A stretch of DNA of 6,760 bases, taken from the NCBI GenBank assembly GCA_009936765.1, contig JAACDL010000029.1, forward strand, positions 1 to 6,760, written 5' to 3'. How positions within the stretch are numbered: the first letter of the stretch is position 1; every line of letters begins with the position of its first letter. This stretch comes from Methanobacteriota archaeon. Its GTDB lineage: Archaea; Thermoplasmatota; Poseidoniia; Poseidoniales; Poseidoniaceae. This document shows, piece after piece, positions 5,938 through 6,760 of the stretch. A program made the translations under genes and the position numbers. The notes under the pieces were generated by a model, which worked only from the letters and a program-made list of their open reading frames with translations, made no database searches and had not been told where the DNA came from.

Positions 5938-6528
5938 ATGCCCGGAGACAAACTCGTCATCGATGTAGTTGACAATGGTGGACAATGGACTCATCGCGAA
6001 TGGCGCATGCTACGTTATTTGGGAGTAGACACGCAAATCATCGAGAACAATACACCTGTGGAAGAACTCAGAGAACTTGACGGTTTGGTACTTTCAGGAG
6101 GAGCTGCCCGGATAGGATTGTCCGGAGAATTAGGCAATTGTGCAGCGTTCCTAGAACTAGATATTCCAATTTTAGGTATTTGTGCAGGCCACCAGTTCAT
6201 GGCTAGACACTATGGAGGAGACGCAAGAGAATCTCCCCAGCCAGAGTTTGGTGCAATGAGTATAGATCTAGTCGGCGGAGGTGGTGCTATATTTGCAAAT
6301 ACTCCAGAAACCCAAACTGTTTGGGAGAGCCACAATGATGAGGTTCACATCTTACCTGATTCGTTTTTCATAACCGCTTCGAGTGAGTCTTGTAATATCC
6401 AAGGGATGGAAAACGACGCAGGGGACCGGTTTGGGCTGCAATTTCACCCCGAGGTAAACGATTCAGAGTTTGGTAAAGAGATGTTCGAGAACTTCGTTGA
6501 AGTTTGTAAGGTGGCGAAAGAAGTCTGA
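5938..6528 (+). CDS. guaAa: GMP synthase (glutamine-hydrolysing), glutamine amidotransferase subunit A
   Basis: This 196-aa class I glutamine amidotransferase is the archaeal stand-alone subunit A of GMP synthase. It releases ammonia from glutamine for the amination of XMP to GMP by the separate ATP-pyrophosphatase subunit, the last step of guanine nucleotide synthesis. The N-terminal VIDVVDNGGQWTHREWRMLR is diagnostic. The catalytic nucleophile is Cys82 in GICAGHQ, and the His-Glu pair is His170 and Glu172 in QFHPEV. WESHNDEV (129-136) is the conserved central block. Length matches the family at about 190 aa, and there is no fused synthetase domain. ATG 5938 (MPGDKLVIDV) is chosen because the family starts just before the VIDNGGQ strand; ATG 5911 would add nine residues. 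The partner subunit gene is not in the window. The gene is divergent from rpo12. Confidence 0.95.
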   Translation: MPGDKLVIDVVDNGGQWTHREWRMLRYLGVDTQIIENNTPVEELRELDGLVLSGGAARIGLSGELGNCAAFLELDIPILGICAGHQFMARHYGGDARESPQPEFGAMSIDLVGGGGAIFANTPETQTVWESHNDEVHILPDSFFITASSESCNIQGMENDAGDRFGLQFHPEVNDSEFGKEMFENFVEVCKVAKEV

Positions 6529-6624
6529 CCTATGCGTAATGGTGGCACTGAAGCGTTGTAGTTGTTGGCCTCCTCTGTTTATGCGTAGTGAATTATATCT
6601 AACCCGGTTGGCATAAAATAGCCT

Positions 6625-6644
6625 TTAGCCTTGCTCTTGGCTAA
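6625..6644 (+). repeat. 6-bp inverted repeat downstream of guaAa
   Basis: TTAGCC (6625-6630) and GGCTAA (6639-6644) can pair around an 8-nt loop, about 97 nt after the guaAa stop. There is no T-run immediately after it, so a terminator role is weak. The rest of 6529-6701 shows only an AT-rich stretch (AATTATATC near 6591) that might be a TATA element; no gene is visible there. Confidence 0.25.
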
Positions 6645-6701
6645 GTTGTTGGACCTTCTGTGTCCCGTTTAGCCTATCGGCACGTAGGATTTACTTCGTT
6701 G

Positions 6702-6760
6702 CTAATTAGCCGCTTCGATCAGTCGCAGCAACTCTTTTCGATGCTGTCTTGTGCACAGAA
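6702..6760 (-). CDS. Possible C-terminal end of a gene entering from the right edge
   Basis: On the minus strand a frame open from the window edge ends at a TAG at 6702-6704. Its last residues read RQHRKELLRLIEAAN, which looks like an amphipathic C-terminal helix. A competing frame on the same strand ends at a TAA at 6706-6708 with HKTASKRVAATDRSG. With under 20 codons I cannot choose firmly or name a family. Convergent orientation to guaAa would be natural. Confidence 0.25.
   Translation of the reverse strand, partial: LCTRQHRKELLRLIEAAN

Noticed and set aside
6531..6587. TATGCGTA direct repeat at 6531-6538 and 6580-6587
   Set aside because: It is only 8 bp with two copies, no dyad symmetry and no gene start nearby; chance is sufficient.

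Overview
The window reads as archaeal chromosome, most likely from the marine Euryarchaeota/Poseidoniales side (Marine Group II or III); that placement is inference. Archaeal markers are an Rpo12-type RNA polymerase zinc-ribbon subunit, a clamp-loader (RFC) small-subunit-like AAA+ ATPase, and a GMP synthase whose glutamine amidotransferase is a separate short gene. A bacterial/eukaryotic-type glycerolipid acyltransferase in the same window, and moderate GC with mostly SD-less starts, fit reports that some marine Euryarchaeota carry ester-lipid acyltransferase genes. No phage, IS, CRISPR or plasmid signal is visible.

Left part (1-4315, all minus strand): a tight run of four genes transcribed right to left. 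First comes a 514-aa four-helix membrane protein of unknown function. It is followed after 22 bp by a solitary flavoprotein of the SdhA/FrdA fold, then after 49 bp by a HIT-family (histidine triad) protein. Last is a PlsC/GPAT-like acyltransferase that runs off the left edge. The acyltransferase start overlaps the HIT stop as ATGA and has a strong Shine-Dalgarno, so those two are probably translationally coupled. The acyltransferase is easy to miss because its stop codon lies outside the window.

Middle (4316-4485): a tRNA-Arg with anticodon CCT on the plus strand, with its CCA encoded. It is divergent from the four-gene run and ends 8 bp from the end of the RFC-like gene on the opposite strand.

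Right part (4486-6760): an RFC-small-like gene and the Rpo12 gene on the minus strand, then the plus-strand GMP synthase amidotransferase (guaAa), which diverges from Rpo12 across a gap of about 95 bp. The final 230 bp hold a weak hairpin and perhaps the C-terminal end of a minus-strand gene cut by the edge.

The right half is housekeeping information processing and purine synthesis. The left half is less ordinary. Its flavoprotein keeps the fold and FAD motifs of succinate dehydrogenase, but by hand alignment it lacks all four substrate-binding residues and the covalent-FAD histidine. The RFC-like protein is also divergent at Walker B and sensor 1. I see no clear new multi-gene system; the flavoprotein, acyltransferase, membrane protein and divergent clamp-loader subunit are the items worth following.
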